Positions 49,699-59,053 of a stretch of 64,000 bases of DNA are shown here, in pieces. The notes beneath the pieces were generated by a model. The model had not been told where the DNA came from. It ran no database searches and was given only the letters and a program-made list of their open reading frames with translations. How positions within the stretch are numbered: position 1 is the first letter of the stretch; each line of letters begins with the position of its first letter. The stretch spans positions 620,001 to 684,000 of the forward strand of contig CAVWGP010000004.1 of assembly GCA_963754645.1 (NCBI GenBank), written 5' to 3'. Source of the stretch: CAVWGP01 sp963754645. Its GTDB lineage: Bacteria > Pseudomonadota > Alphaproteobacteria > Bin65. The translations under genes were made by a program, and so were the position numbers.

Positions 49699-50475
49699 TC
49701 AGCGGCCTTTGAACTGCGCTTTGCGCTTTTCGAGGAACGCCCGCAGGCCTTCCTTGGCATCCTCGGATTGGAACAGGGTCACCTGGTGGGCGCGCTCCAA
49801 GACGAGGCCGTCGTCGAGCGAGCCGGCGAGGCCGCGATTGACCGAAAGCTTGACATAGCCCTGCGCCATGCTCGGCCCGGCGGCCAGCTTGTCGGCATAG
49901 TCCATGACCCCGGCCCAGAATTTGTCGGCGGGAAACATGCGGTCGGCGATGCCCCAGTCAAGCGCGGTTTGCGGCTGAATGAATTCGCCGGTGACCATCA
50001 TGTGCAGCGCGCGGCCGCGCGCGATCAGGCGCGCGAGGCGCTGCGTGCCGCCCATGCCCGGCGACAGCCCGAGATTGATCTCGCCGAGTCCGATGCCGTA
50101 TTTGCCCTCGGCGACGAACCGGAAATCGCAACCCAGTGCCAACTCGAGCCCGCCGCCGATGCAATGGCCGGATATGGCGGCGATGAACAATTTCGGCGTC
50201 TGTTCGATCATGGCGACGGTTTCGTGGGCCATGGTGAGGAAGTCGGCGAGCGCCGGCGTCGTCGTGCCGTCGAGCGTCGAGATATCCGCGCCGGCGGCGA
50301 AGAATTTTTCGCTTGCGCTCCTGACCACGACGCAGCGGATGGCCGCGTCGTTGCGCGCTTCATCGACGCAGCGCTGCAGCTCCAGCAGCGTCGCCTTGGT
50401 GTAGGCGTTGGCTGGCGGCCGGTTCATCGTGACGATGCCGACGCCGCCTTCGCGGGTAAGAGTGTAAGCCGCCAT
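49699..50475 (-). CDS. Enoyl-CoA hydratase/isomerase family protein
   Basis: A 258-residue crotonase-family enzyme with FFAAGADISTLDG, ISGHCIGGGLELALGCDFRFVAEG, and GEINLGLSPGMGGTQRLARLI; the C-terminus FLEKRKAQFKGR is close to that of the gene at 42.2 kb. It would act on the product of the oxygenase and ligase. Third gene of the operon. Confidence 0.88.
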   Translation of the reverse strand: MAAYTLTREGGVGIVTMNRPPANAYTKATLLELQRCVDEARNDAAIRCVVVRSASEKFFAAGADISTLDGTTTPALADFLTMAHETVAMIEQTPKLFIAAISGHCIGGGLELALGCDFRFVAEGKYGIGLGEINLGLSPGMGGTQRLARLIARGRALHMMVTGEFIQPQTALDWGIADRMFPADKFWAGVMDYADKLAAGPSMAQGYVKLSVNRGLAGSLDDGLVLERAHQVTLFQSEDAKEGLRAFLEKRKAQFKGR

Positions 50476-50594
50476 AGCGTTTCCCCGTGTGGATATTTTG
50501 AATCGGTCGCCCCGCGCCGCCGTCCATCAGCGGTCCTCCTCCCAGAGCACATCGGGCTGCGGAAGGCGGCGCGGAGCGTCTCGGCCGTGCCGCG
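50476..50594. other. Short gap without features
   Basis: The 119 bases between the enoyl-CoA hydratase and the oxygenase copy 2 show no gene, hairpin or promoter that I can support. It is the only real gap inside the operon. Confidence 0.3.
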
Positions 50595-51362
50595 CTAGAC
50601 AAAGCGCCGGTTGGCCCGGTGATCGGGCACGACCAGCTCCATCTGTTCGAGCAAGGGCACGGTGTCTTCGATGTATTTCTGGCGCAACTCGGCGTTGGTG
50701 TGCGCCTTGATGCCCCATTTGACGTAGTGCTGCGAATTTTTCGAATCCGAGCGGCCGAACATGTCGAGCGCCGCCGGCCACCATTTGTAAAGCAAATCCT
50801 GCGCTTCCTTCTTGCTCTCCGGCGAATTGACGATCTTCTTCATGAAGCGGAAGCCGGCGGTGGCGTGGAAAAGTTCTTCTTTTTCGAGCTTCTCGGAAAC
50901 CTTGGCCAGCGGCTCGTAGGTCGCCCCCATCCACTCGATGCCGACATAGAGGCCGACCCGGTCGATGAGCATGTGGAACCAGGCGACGTCGCACCAGTTC
51001 TCGAGCGGAATTTCGAATGCGTATTGGCCGACCCAATTCGGATTGAACGGATCGTCGCCCAGGCTGCGGATCAGGTCGGCGACGATCTGGCCGTGTCCGA
51101 CTTCCTGCTTGACGATTTCGGCCTCGACCATCATGGCGCGGCCGTCGGGCGCGAAGCGCAGCCCGGCATTGGCGATATTGGCGAGCACGACGCGGTAGTT
51201 CGGATTGGCATTATTCTCGACATGCGCGTTCTTCAGCAGCTTGATCATGAAACGCCGGTAATCCTCGGGCATGTCCGGATCGCCTTTCTTGTATTGGCGC
51301 AGTTTCGAGCCGGGCAACGTCGTGGGCTTCAAATCATGGCCTGGAATCGGTTCTTCCATCAT
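50595..51362 (-). CDS. PaaA/PaaC-like di-iron oxygenase subunit, copy 2
   Basis: A 255-residue homologue of copy 1, with a longer N-terminus. The di-iron pairs EVGH (Glu87/His90) and ELFH (Glu163/His166) are conserved. It starts five bases after the TetR gene, so it is the first structural gene of the operon. Both copies keep all visible ligands, so neither looks like a decayed duplicate; they may form a hetero-oligomer or act on different esters. Confidence 0.85.
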   Translation of the reverse strand: MMEEPIPGHDLKPTTLPGSKLRQYKKGDPDMPEDYRRFMIKLLKNAHVENNANPNYRVVLANIANAGLRFAPDGRAMMVEAEIVKQEVGHGQIVADLIRSLGDDPFNPNWVGQYAFEIPLENWCDVAWFHMLIDRVGLYVGIEWMGATYEPLAKVSEKLEKEELFHATAGFRFMKKIVNSPESKKEAQDLLYKWWPAALDMFGRSDSKNSQHYVKWGIKAHTNAELRQKYIEDTVPLLEQMELVVPDHRANRRFV

Positions 51363-51366
51363 GTCC

Positions 51367-52011
51367 TCACTTGGATTTTTCGGGCGCGCTGAGCCCGGTC
51401 AGCATGGCGTGGCGCAGCGTGCGCACCAGCTCGGCGCCGTCGAGCGCGTCGCGCCGGCGATACCATTCGAGAAAGGTACCATCGTGCAGGGCCATGACGA
51501 CCGCGGCTTGCTCGCGGCTGCGGAGATCGGTGCGAAACTGGCCCTGGCGCTTGCCGAGCGCGATCGCGGCCTCGATCGCCTTGAGCATCTTTGCATAGAT
51601 CGCGCGAATACGGGCCTGAATGGGGCCGGCCGATCCGCTGAATTCCAGCGACATGAGGATCAGCAGCAACACGTCGTCGGCGCGCTCGACGCCGAGCCGC
51701 GCCTGGCCGTGCATGAAGGCGACAAGTTTTTCGGCGCCGCCCGGACCCGCCGCCGCGACGCGCCGCTCCATCTCGCCGACGACGACGGCCTCGACGCGGT
51801 CGAGCAGGGCGTCGAGCAGCGCTTCCTTGTTGCGGAAATAGAAATAGACGGCGCCCTTGGTCAGGCCGGCGGCGTCGGCGATGTCCTCGACCGTGGTATG
51901 GCGATAGCCGCGTGAAACGAACAGCCGCAACGCGGCCGCCAGCAAGCCTTCGACGCTCGCTTCGCGCTGCGCTTTTTTGGTGCTGGGCCTCGTCGCCAGG
52001 GCGGTCGCCAT
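51367..52011 (-). CDS. TetR-family regulator of the ligase/oxygenase operon
   Basis: A 214-residue repressor with the helix-turn-helix LLAAALRLFVSRGYRHTTVEDIADAAGLTKGAVYFYFRNKEALLDALL. It is the first gene of the operon tetR-oxygenase2-hydratase-ligase2-oxygenase1-ligase1. A 22-bp palindrome lies 14 bases upstream of its start, so it probably represses its own operon until an acyl-CoA or acid is bound. Confidence 0.88.
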   Translation of the reverse strand: MATALATRPSTKKAQREASVEGLLAAALRLFVSRGYRHTTVEDIADAAGLTKGAVYFYFRNKEALLDALLDRVEAVVVGEMERRVAAAGPGGAEKLVAFMHGQARLGVERADDVLLLILMSLEFSGSAGPIQARIRAIYAKMLKAIEAAIALGKRQGQFRTDLRSREQAAVVMALHDGTFLEWYRRRDALDGAELVRTLRHAMLTGLSAPEKSK

Positions 52012-52024
52012 CGCTGCTCGTAAG

Positions 52025-52046
52025 ATACTGACTGGATAGTAAGTAT
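52025..52046. promoter_or_regulatory. Probable TetR-type operator
   Basis: Arms ATACTGACT and AGTAAGTAT (eight of nine positions symmetric) surround a four-base centre. It lies between the divergent TetR gene and the amidase gene, 14 bases before the TetR start codon, where it would block transcription of the operon. Confidence 0.5.
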
Positions 52047-52134
52047 TCGGGCGTGCGAGTCAAGCGCCCGCTGGCACGGCGGCGCCTCGGGACCTAAGCT
52101 GCCCGCCGGATCCGAAGACGGGAGGAGAGACGGC

Positions 52135-53652
52135 ATGGGCGCGAGGCGGCCCGCGGAAAAGGACATAGCGGCGGCGGCGGATCGGCTCGGCTTGAGCATC
52201 GATGCCCGCGATATTGCCGAGTTCACGGCGATGATCGGCGACACTGTTGCGCAATATTACGGCGCGCTCGACCGCGTGCCCGATGCCATGCCGCCAGTCA
52301 AATATCCGCGCGGCGCCTGGCATCGGCCGGCGGGCGAGGACGATCCCTACGACGCGTGGTACGTCAAGTGCCGCATCGAGGGCGCCGCCTCGGGCAAGCT
52401 CAAGGGCAAGACGGTCGCGATCAAGGACAATATCTGCGTCGCCGGCCTGCCGATGATGAACGGCGCCTCGACGCTCGAAGGCTATGTGCCCGATTTCGAC
52501 GCAACCGTGGTGACGCGCACGCTCGACGCCGGCGCCACGATCCTGGGCAAGGCGCATTGCGAATATTTCTGCTACTCAGGCAGCAGCCACACCAACGCGA
52601 TCGCGACGACGCGCAATCCGCACAATCCAGCTTACACCACCGGCGGCTCGTCCTCGGGCTGCGCGGCGTTGGTCGCGGCGGGCACGGTCGATCTCGCGAT
52701 CGGCGGCGACCAGGGCGGCTCGATCCGCGAGCCGGCGGCCTTTTCGGGCATCTACGGCATGAAGCCAACGCGCGGCCTGGTGCCCTATACCGGCGCGTTT
52801 CCGGTCGAGCTGACGCTCGATCATCTCGGGCCGATGACGGCGAACACGGCCGACAATGCGCTGTTTCTCGAAGTCCTCGCCGGCGCCGACGGCCTCGATC
52901 CCCGGCAATACGCGCCCAAGACGGCGGACTACACGAAAGCGCTCGGCCAGGGCGTCAAAGGCATGCGCATCGGCGTCTTGACCGAGGGCTTCGGCTTCGC
53001 GAACAGCGAAGCGGCGGTCGACGGCGCGGTGCGCGAGGCGGCGAAGATTTTCGCCGGGCTCGGCGCCGTGGTCGCGGAAACAAGTGTGCCGCTGCACCGT
53101 CTCGGCGTCGCGATCTGGGTCCCCATCGCCATCGAGGGCGTTTACGAGCAAGTGTTCCGCGGCAACGCCCTCGGCCACAATTGGCGCGGGCTCTATGCGA
53201 CGGGGATGCTGGAAGCGCATTCGGCCTGGCGCGAACGCGTCAACATGTTCCCGGACAATTTGAAGATTGGCCTGCTGGCCGGCGAACATCTGCGCGGCGC
53301 CACGCGCGGCCGCTATTACGCCAAGGCGCAGAACCTCAGCCGCAAGCTCGAAGCCGCCTACGACGCGGCGCTTGCGCGTTACGATCTTTTGATGATGCCG
53401 ACGACGCCGATGAAAGGCGTCAAGCTGCCGCCGCCCGATGCGACGCGCGCCGAATGGCTGGTTCCGGGCTTCGCGCCGATCGCCAACACGGCGCCGTTCG
53501 ATTGCTCGGGCCATCCCGCCATGAGCATTCCCTGCGCCAAGCGCGACGGCCTGCCGATCGGCATGATGCTGGTGGCGAAGCCCTGGGACGAGGCGGCGAT
53601 CTACCGCGCCTCGGCCGCCTTCGAGCGGGCCGGGGATTGGCAAAAACGCTGA
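52135..53652 (+). CDS. Amidase-signature family hydrolase
   Basis: A 505-residue amidase. The Ser-cisSer-Lys triad can be placed at Lys97 (VAIKDNI), Ser172-173 (TGGSSSGCAAL) and Ser196 (GGDQGGSIREPAA). It hydrolyses a carboxamide; together with the peptide-type importer downstream it may serve uptake and breakdown of an amide or peptide. GGGAGGAG precedes the ATG. The regulator at 52025-52046 may also affect its promoter. Confidence 0.88.
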   Translation: MGARRPAEKDIAAAADRLGLSIDARDIAEFTAMIGDTVAQYYGALDRVPDAMPPVKYPRGAWHRPAGEDDPYDAWYVKCRIEGAASGKLKGKTVAIKDNICVAGLPMMNGASTLEGYVPDFDATVVTRTLDAGATILGKAHCEYFCYSGSSHTNAIATTRNPHNPAYTTGGSSSGCAALVAAGTVDLAIGGDQGGSIREPAAFSGIYGMKPTRGLVPYTGAFPVELTLDHLGPMTANTADNALFLEVLAGADGLDPRQYAPKTADYTKALGQGVKGMRIGVLTEGFGFANSEAAVDGAVREAAKIFAGLGAVVAETSVPLHRLGVAIWVPIAIEGVYEQVFRGNALGHNWRGLYATGMLEAHSAWRERVNMFPDNLKIGLLAGEHLRGATRGRYYAKAQNLSRKLEAAYDAALARYDLLMMPTTPMKGVKLPPPDATRAEWLVPGFAPIANTAPFDCSGHPAMSIPCAKRDGLPIGMMLVAKPWDEAAIYRASAAFERAGDWQKR

Positions 53653-53735
53653 AAGACGCATTGCCGCAGCGGCCCGCGGTTTGCTAGCCTCGCCGCCAGA
53701 TAGAACGTGCCGTCGCGCACACTTGGGAGGATTTC

Positions 53736-55262
53736 ATGACACATTCGATTTCGCGTCGCAGTTTCGTCGGAACCGTCGGCGCCGGCGTGGCGGCGGCCAG
53801 CCTGCCCTTCGAGGTCCTCGCGCAAGGCAAGGACAGCTTGGTGATGGCCTGGCCGGTCGATCCGCCGACCTGGGATCCGGTCAAGCGCACCAATCCCGGC
53901 ATCCATTCGGTCTTGAAGATGGTGTTCGACCAGCCGCTGACCCAGACGCCGGATCTGAAAATCGTGCCCGGCGCGGTCAAGGCGTGGAAATTGTCGGATG
54001 ACGGCAAGCAGCTCGATCTCGAGCTGCGCGACGATATCGTGTGGCACGACGGCAAGAAGATGACGACCGCGGACCTGCGCTACACTTATCTCGAGCGCCG
54101 CGAGAAGGGCCACAAATACGATCTCGCGACCGTGTGGCGGAATCTGACCGACGTGAAAATCGAGTCGCCGACGAAATGCTCCTTCATCCTGTCCCAGCCG
54201 ATGCCGACGGCGGTGCCGTGGCTGGCATTCCTCGCCAATTTCATCGTGCCGAAGCACCATGTCGAAGCCGTGGGCGAGGAAAAATTCGGCGAGCAGCCCG
54301 TCGGCAGCGGACCGTACAAGGTCGTGCAGTACGAGCGCAATTCGCGCATCGTGCTGGAAGCGCACGACAAATATTGGGGCGGCGTGCCGGCGATCAAGAA
54401 AATCACGATCCTGATCATCAAGGATCCGTCAGCGCGCGTCGCGGCGATCCAATCGGGCCAGGCGGATTGGGTGCCGGAAGTGCCGATCCGCGAAACCGAG
54501 CGGCTCGGCGCGGTGCGCGGCTTGAAGGCGGAATTCCTGCCGTTCACGCGCGTCGTCTTGCTGCAAATCCGCAGCGATCGCGCCTTCGCCAACAAAAACG
54601 TCCGGCTCGCGGCGCATCACGCCATCGACAAGGAGGCGCTGTCGAAGGCGCTCTATGCCGGCAAGGCCGTGCCGCTATCCACCGTCGCCACGCCCGGTAC
54701 GCCCGGCCATGTGCCGGAATACAAATTCGCCTTCGACCCCAAGAAGGCGCAGGAGCTGCTGGCCAAGGAGGGCTTCACGCCGGACAAGCCCTTGCAGATC
54801 GGCCTCGCGACGTTCAACGGCGTGTTCCCGGGCGATTTCGACATGGCGCGCGCCATCGCGCAAATGTGGAAGCGCGTCGGCATCGAGGCCAAGGTCGACG
54901 TGATCGAGCAGCCGAAATATTTCGAGCTCAATCGCGGCAATCAATTGCCCGAGGCGACGCTTTATTCGTGGGACAACTCGACCGGCGATCCCGAGATGTT
55001 CACCGGCTATCTGCTGCATCCCAAGCTGCCGTTCTCGGCCTGGAAGGACGAGGATGTCGGCAATCGGGTCATCAATCTGTTCTCGACGGTCAATTACGAG
55101 CAGCGCATCAAGGGCTATCGCGAGGTCGGCGTTTACGCGTCGGAGAACGGCGCCGCGATGCCGCTGCTGCAATCGGTCGCGACCTTCGTTTACAAGGACG
55201 GCCTCAACGTCGTGAATTACGGCAATGCCTGGGCGCTGCCGCATACGTGGTCGTGGAAATAG
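53736..55262 (+). CDS. Dipeptide-type ABC solute-binding protein (family 5)
   Basis: A 508-residue periplasmic protein with a twin-arginine-like signal SRRSFVGTVGAG (residues 6-17) and the family-5 pattern KLSDDGKQLDLELRDDIVWHDGKKMTTADLRYTY. GGGAGGATTTC before the ATG. It is the recognition part of the importer encoded downstream; substrates of the family are peptides, opines or nickel chelates. Confidence 0.9.
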   Translation: MTHSISRRSFVGTVGAGVAAASLPFEVLAQGKDSLVMAWPVDPPTWDPVKRTNPGIHSVLKMVFDQPLTQTPDLKIVPGAVKAWKLSDDGKQLDLELRDDIVWHDGKKMTTADLRYTYLERREKGHKYDLATVWRNLTDVKIESPTKCSFILSQPMPTAVPWLAFLANFIVPKHHVEAVGEEKFGEQPVGSGPYKVVQYERNSRIVLEAHDKYWGGVPAIKKITILIIKDPSARVAAIQSGQADWVPEVPIRETERLGAVRGLKAEFLPFTRVVLLQIRSDRAFANKNVRLAAHHAIDKEALSKALYAGKAVPLSTVATPGTPGHVPEYKFAFDPKKAQELLAKEGFTPDKPLQIGLATFNGVFPGDFDMARAIAQMWKRVGIEAKVDVIEQPKYFELNRGNQLPEATLYSWDNSTGDPEMFTGYLLHPKLPFSAWKDEDVGNRVINLFSTVNYEQRIKGYREVGVYASENGAAMPLLQSVATFVYKDGLNVVNYGNAWALPHTWSWK

Positions 55263-55311
55263 GCTTCGGCCGGGGGCGGCGGCCGCCGCCCCTTAGCTTC
55301 GCGGTCGGCCG

Positions 55312-56331
55312 GTGAGCGGCGGCATCGTCGGCGTCATCCTGCGGCGCATCGCCGTCGCCGTTCCAATCGTCTTTTTCGTTTCGGTCCTCGTCTTCATCGT
55401 GCTCCGGATCATTCCCGCCGATCCGGTGGCGATGTCGGTGGCGCCGAACGCGACCAATGACGAAATCGAGGCGATGCGCCGGGATCTCGGCCTGCATCTG
55501 CCGATCCTGGAACAATTCTGGATCTGGTTCGTCAAGCTGCTCAGCGGCGAACTCGGCAAATCGATCGCTTTCACGCAGCCGGTGCTGCGGCTCATCCAAT
55601 TGTCGCTGCCGGCGACGATCGAGCTCGTCGTGCTGTCGGCGATCTTCGCCACGGTCATCGGCCTCGCCGGCGGCCTTGCCATGTATCGCCTGCGCGGCCG
55701 GGTCGCGGGCGAGGCGACCGATCTCGTCAGCACGCTCGTCATGTCGATCCCGGAATTTCTCTGGGCCTTGTTTTTTATCCTGCTGTTCGGCGTCGCGCTC
55801 AATATTTTGCCCTTTGTCGGCCGGCTCGACGCGGGAATCTCGGTCGCGCGCGTCACCGGATTCCTGCTGATCGATTGCCTGGTCGCCGGGCGCCTCGGCG
55901 CCTTCTTCAACGCGCTGGAGCACATGCTGCTGCCAGCCCTGTCGCTCGCCTTCGGCACGGCGCCGCTGCTGATGCGCGTGCTGCGCTCGAGCCTGCTCGA
56001 AGTCTCGAATGAGGACTACATCACGACGGCGCGCCTGCGCGGATTTTCGGAGCGCCAGATACTGCTGCGCCACGGCTTCAAGAATGCGCTGCTGCCGACG
56101 CTGACCCTGATGGGCGTGCAATTCTCGTTCCTGTTCGGCGGCACGCTGCTGGTCGAGATGATCTACTCCTATCCCGGCATCGGCAACCTGATGGTCGAGG
56201 CGGTGCGCAACGTCGATCTGCCGATCATCCAGGGCGTGGCGCTGGTTTACGCGCTTGCGGTTTTGGTCATCAATCTCGCCGTCGACGTGCTCGTGCTGCT
56301 GCTCAATCCCAAGTTGCGGGTGGCGCGATGA
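55312..56331 (+). CDS. Dipeptide-type ABC permease (DppB-like)
   Basis: A 339-residue permease with six membrane segments, the DppB N-terminal pattern RRIAVAVPIVFFVSVLVFIVLRIIPADP and the ATPase-contact loop DYITTARLRGFSERQILLRHGFKNALLPTLTL. A GTG at 55312 is the only suitable start. It overlaps the DppC-like gene by four bases. Confidence 0.88.
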   Translation: MSGGIVGVILRRIAVAVPIVFFVSVLVFIVLRIIPADPVAMSVAPNATNDEIEAMRRDLGLHLPILEQFWIWFVKLLSGELGKSIAFTQPVLRLIQLSLPATIELVVLSAIFATVIGLAGGLAMYRLRGRVAGEATDLVSTLVMSIPEFLWALFFILLFGVALNILPFVGRLDAGISVARVTGFLLIDCLVAGRLGAFFNALEHMLLPALSLAFGTAPLLMRVLRSSLLEVSNEDYITTARLRGFSERQILLRHGFKNALLPTLTLMGVQFSFLFGGTLLVEMIYSYPGIGNLMVEAVRNVDLPIIQGVALVYALAVLVINLAVDVLVLLLNPKLRVAR

Positions 56332-57182
56332 CGGCGCGGCGGCTGCTGCGCTCGGGCCGCGTCGTCATCGGCGGCGGGATCGTCCTGGTCGTGCTATTCT
56401 GCGCCGTTTTTGCGCCGCTGCTGGCGCCGCACGATCCCAACGAGCAGGATCTGTTGGCCCAATTGCTGCCGCCAGCTTGGGACAAGAAGGGCGACGCCAA
56501 ATATCCGCTCGGCACCGACTGGCTCGGCCGCGACACGCTTTCGCGCCTGCTCTACGGCGCGCGGGTCGCGGTGATCGTTTCGGTTTTGGCGGCGCTTGGC
56601 GCGTTGGTCCTCGGCACGTTCCTGGCGCTCGTTGCCGGCTATTTCGGCGGCTGGATCGATTGGCTGATCTCGCGCGCGATCGAGCTGTGGCTGTCCTTTC
56701 CGCCGGTCGTGCTGTCGCTGATCCTCATCGTCGGCTTCGGCGTGGGTCTGCGCAACGTCATCCTCGCCATCATCCTGGTGGACTGGACGCGCTTCTGCCG
56801 CGTCGTGCGCAGCGAGGTGCTCGTCGTGCGCCGGCACGACTATGTCGACGCCGCGCGCCTCGCGGGCTTTTCCCACGCGCGCACCATCCGGCGCGAAATC
56901 CTGCCCGCGGTGGCGCCGCTGGTCATCACCATGCTCAGCATCGAGATGGGCATCGCCGTCATCGTCGAGGCGATCCTGAGCTTCGTCGGCATGAGCGTCG
57001 AATCGACGGTGCCGGCCTGGGGCGAGATGATCGCCGATGCGCGCAAGGACATGTATCAGTCGCTGTGGGGCCTGATCCTGCCGATTTCGGCCATCTTCGT
57101 CACCGTGCTCGGGTTCAATCTGCTGGGCGACGGATTGCGCCGCGTGCTCGATCCCCGGCTGCGCCAGCAAGCGGTCTATTGA
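56328..57182 (+). CDS. Dipeptide-type ABC permease (DppC-like)
   Basis: A 284-residue permease with the DppC-type start LLRSGRVVIGGGIVLVVLFCAVFAPLLAPHDPN, PLGTDWLGRDTLSRLLYGARV and the EAA loop DYVDAARLAGFSHARTIRREILPAVAP. Its stop codon overlaps the ATPase start by one base. Confidence 0.88.
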   Translation: MTARRLLRSGRVVIGGGIVLVVLFCAVFAPLLAPHDPNEQDLLAQLLPPAWDKKGDAKYPLGTDWLGRDTLSRLLYGARVAVIVSVLAALGALVLGTFLALVAGYFGGWIDWLISRAIELWLSFPPVVLSLILIVGFGVGLRNVILAIILVDWTRFCRVVRSEVLVVRRHDYVDAARLAGFSHARTIRREILPAVAPLVITMLSIEMGIAVIVEAILSFVGMSVESTVPAWGEMIADARKDMYQSLWGLILPISAIFVTVLGFNLLGDGLRRVLDPRLRQQAVY

Positions 57183-59053
57183 TGGCGCTGCTGGCCGCAA
57201 GCGGCGTGACCGTGACGGCGCCGGTCGCGGGCGGCCGGGTCGATATCCTGCGCGATATCGATTTCTCGCTCGAGCCGGGCCGCGTCCTCGGCCTGGTCGG
57301 CGAATCGGGCGCCGGCAAGTCGATGATCGGCCGCCTGATCGGCGGACATTTGCTGCCGGGCTTCGCCGTCGGCGGCGGCGCGCTGGAATTCAAGGGACGC
57401 AATCTTCTGACGATGACCCCGGCGGCGCGCGCCGAGCTGCTCGGCCGCGATATCGCCTTCATCCCGCAGGAGCCGGTTACGTCGCTCAATCCGGTGCGCA
57501 CCATCGGCTCGCTGTTCGACGAGCATTTGGCCCGTCTCGGCGTCGCGTCCGGCGCGGAACGCCGGCGCCGGGCGGCGGCGGCCCTCGGCGCGGTGCATCT
57601 CGCCGAGCCCGAGAAATTGCTCGGCCGCTATGCCCATGAATTGTCGGGCGGCATGTGCCAGCGCGTGCTGATCGCCATGGCTTTTGCCAGCCGGCCGGCG
57701 CTGCTCGTCGCCGACGAACCGACCACGGCGCTCGACGTCATCACCCAGGCGCGAATCATGCGCCTGCTCGCCGAAATGCGCGCCGAGCACGGCACCGCGG
57801 TCATTTTCATCACCCACGATCTGCGGCTCGCGGCCCAGGTCTGCGACGAGATCGTCGTGCTCTATGCCGGCGAGGCCGTCGAGCGCGCGCCGGCGCGGGC
57901 GCTGCTGGCGGCGCCGCTGCATCCCTATACGCGGGCGCTGTTGCGCTGCAATCCGGGGTTGAGCGGCCCGCGCCGCCGCCTCGTGGCGCTGCCCGAGCAC
58001 ATGCCCGGCATCGCCGCGCTTGCCGGGCTCAAGGGTTGCCGCTTCGCGCCGCGCTGCCCGATTGCCGATGCCGCGTGCTGCGCCGGCGTTCCGGCCATGC
58101 GGGAAGCGGCGCCGGGGCGCTGGCTGCGCGCCGCCGGACGCTGCCTGGACGCGCGTTCGTTCGGCGACGACGGCGCGCTTCCGGCCTTGCCGAACAAGGC
58201 CGGGGCACGGCCGGTCCTGCGTGTCGCCAACTTGAGCAAGACATTCACGGCGCGTCACCCTTTGCTGTGGTGGCAACGGCAGCACGTGGCGGCGGCGAAG
58301 AATGTCAGTTTCGAAGTTGCCGAGGGCGAGTTCGTCGGCATCGTCGGGCAAAGCGGCAGCGGCAAATCGACGGTCGCGCGTTTGCTGCTTGGCTTGGAAA
58401 CGCCGAGCCAGGGCCGCATCGAGCTCGACGGCGCCGACGTGACCGGGCGGTTCGCCAAGCATGCCGAGTTTCGCGCCCGGCGCATTCAAATGATATTCCA
58501 GGACCCGCAATCGGCGCTCAATCCGCGCCGCCGCGTCGCGGCGCTGGTTACGCAGCCGATGGAAGCGGGAAAGGGGCCGGGCGCGGGCGATTGGCCGGCG
58601 CGCCTCGCCCGCGCACGCGAGCTGCTCGGCGCCACCGGCATGCCGCCCGACCTGATCGAGCGCTATCCCTCGCAGCTTTCCGGCGGCCAGCGCCAGCGCG
58701 TCAACATCGCCCGCGCCCTCTGCAATGCGCCGGCGGTGCTCGTCGCCGACGAGATCGTTTCGGGCCTCGACGTTTCGGTCCAGGCGCAGATTCTCAATCT
58801 CTTGCTCGATCTGCGCGCGCGCGGCGGATTTTCGCTGCTGCTGATCAGCCACGATCTGTCCGTCGTGCGCTACTTGTGCGACCGAATTCTCGTCATGTAT
58901 CGCGGCGAGGTCGTCGAATCCGGCACCGTCGGCGAGATTTTCGCGGCGCCGAAACATTGGTACACGCGCGCGCTGCTGGCCGCCGTGCCGCCCGACGATG
59001 CCAATCAGCGTTGGGATCCCACGCTCGCCGAGAATGCGGCCATTCCGGCCTGA
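57182..59053 (+). CDS. Dipeptide-type ABC ATPase, fused DppD-DppF
   Basis: A 623-residue protein with two complete nucleotide-binding domains. Domain 1: Walker A GESGAGKSM, signature LSGGMCQR, Walker B LLVADEPTTALD, then the oligopeptide/dipeptide C-terminal Cys region (CRFAPRCPIADAACC). Domain 2 (from about residue 350): GQSGSGKST, LSGGQRQRVNIARA and VLVADEIVSGLD. The usual DEPTSALD has become DEIVSGLD. The last 49 bases overlap the end of the convergent TRAP gene. Confidence 0.9.
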   Translation: MALLAASGVTVTAPVAGGRVDILRDIDFSLEPGRVLGLVGESGAGKSMIGRLIGGHLLPGFAVGGGALEFKGRNLLTMTPAARAELLGRDIAFIPQEPVTSLNPVRTIGSLFDEHLARLGVASGAERRRRAAAALGAVHLAEPEKLLGRYAHELSGGMCQRVLIAMAFASRPALLVADEPTTALDVITQARIMRLLAEMRAEHGTAVIFITHDLRLAAQVCDEIVVLYAGEAVERAPARALLAAPLHPYTRALLRCNPGLSGPRRRLVALPEHMPGIAALAGLKGCRFAPRCPIADAACCAGVPAMREAAPGRWLRAAGRCLDARSFGDDGALPALPNKAGARPVLRVANLSKTFTARHPLLWWQRQHVAAAKNVSFEVAEGEFVGIVGQSGSGKSTVARLLLGLETPSQGRIELDGADVTGRFAKHAEFRARRIQMIFQDPQSALNPRRRVAALVTQPMEAGKGPGAGDWPARLARARELLGATGMPPDLIERYPSQLSGGQRQRVNIARALCNAPAVLVADEIVSGLDVSVQAQILNLLLDLRARGGFSLLLISHDLSVVRYLCDRILVMYRGEVVESGTVGEIFAAPKHWYTRALLAAVPPDDANQRWDPTLAENAAIPA

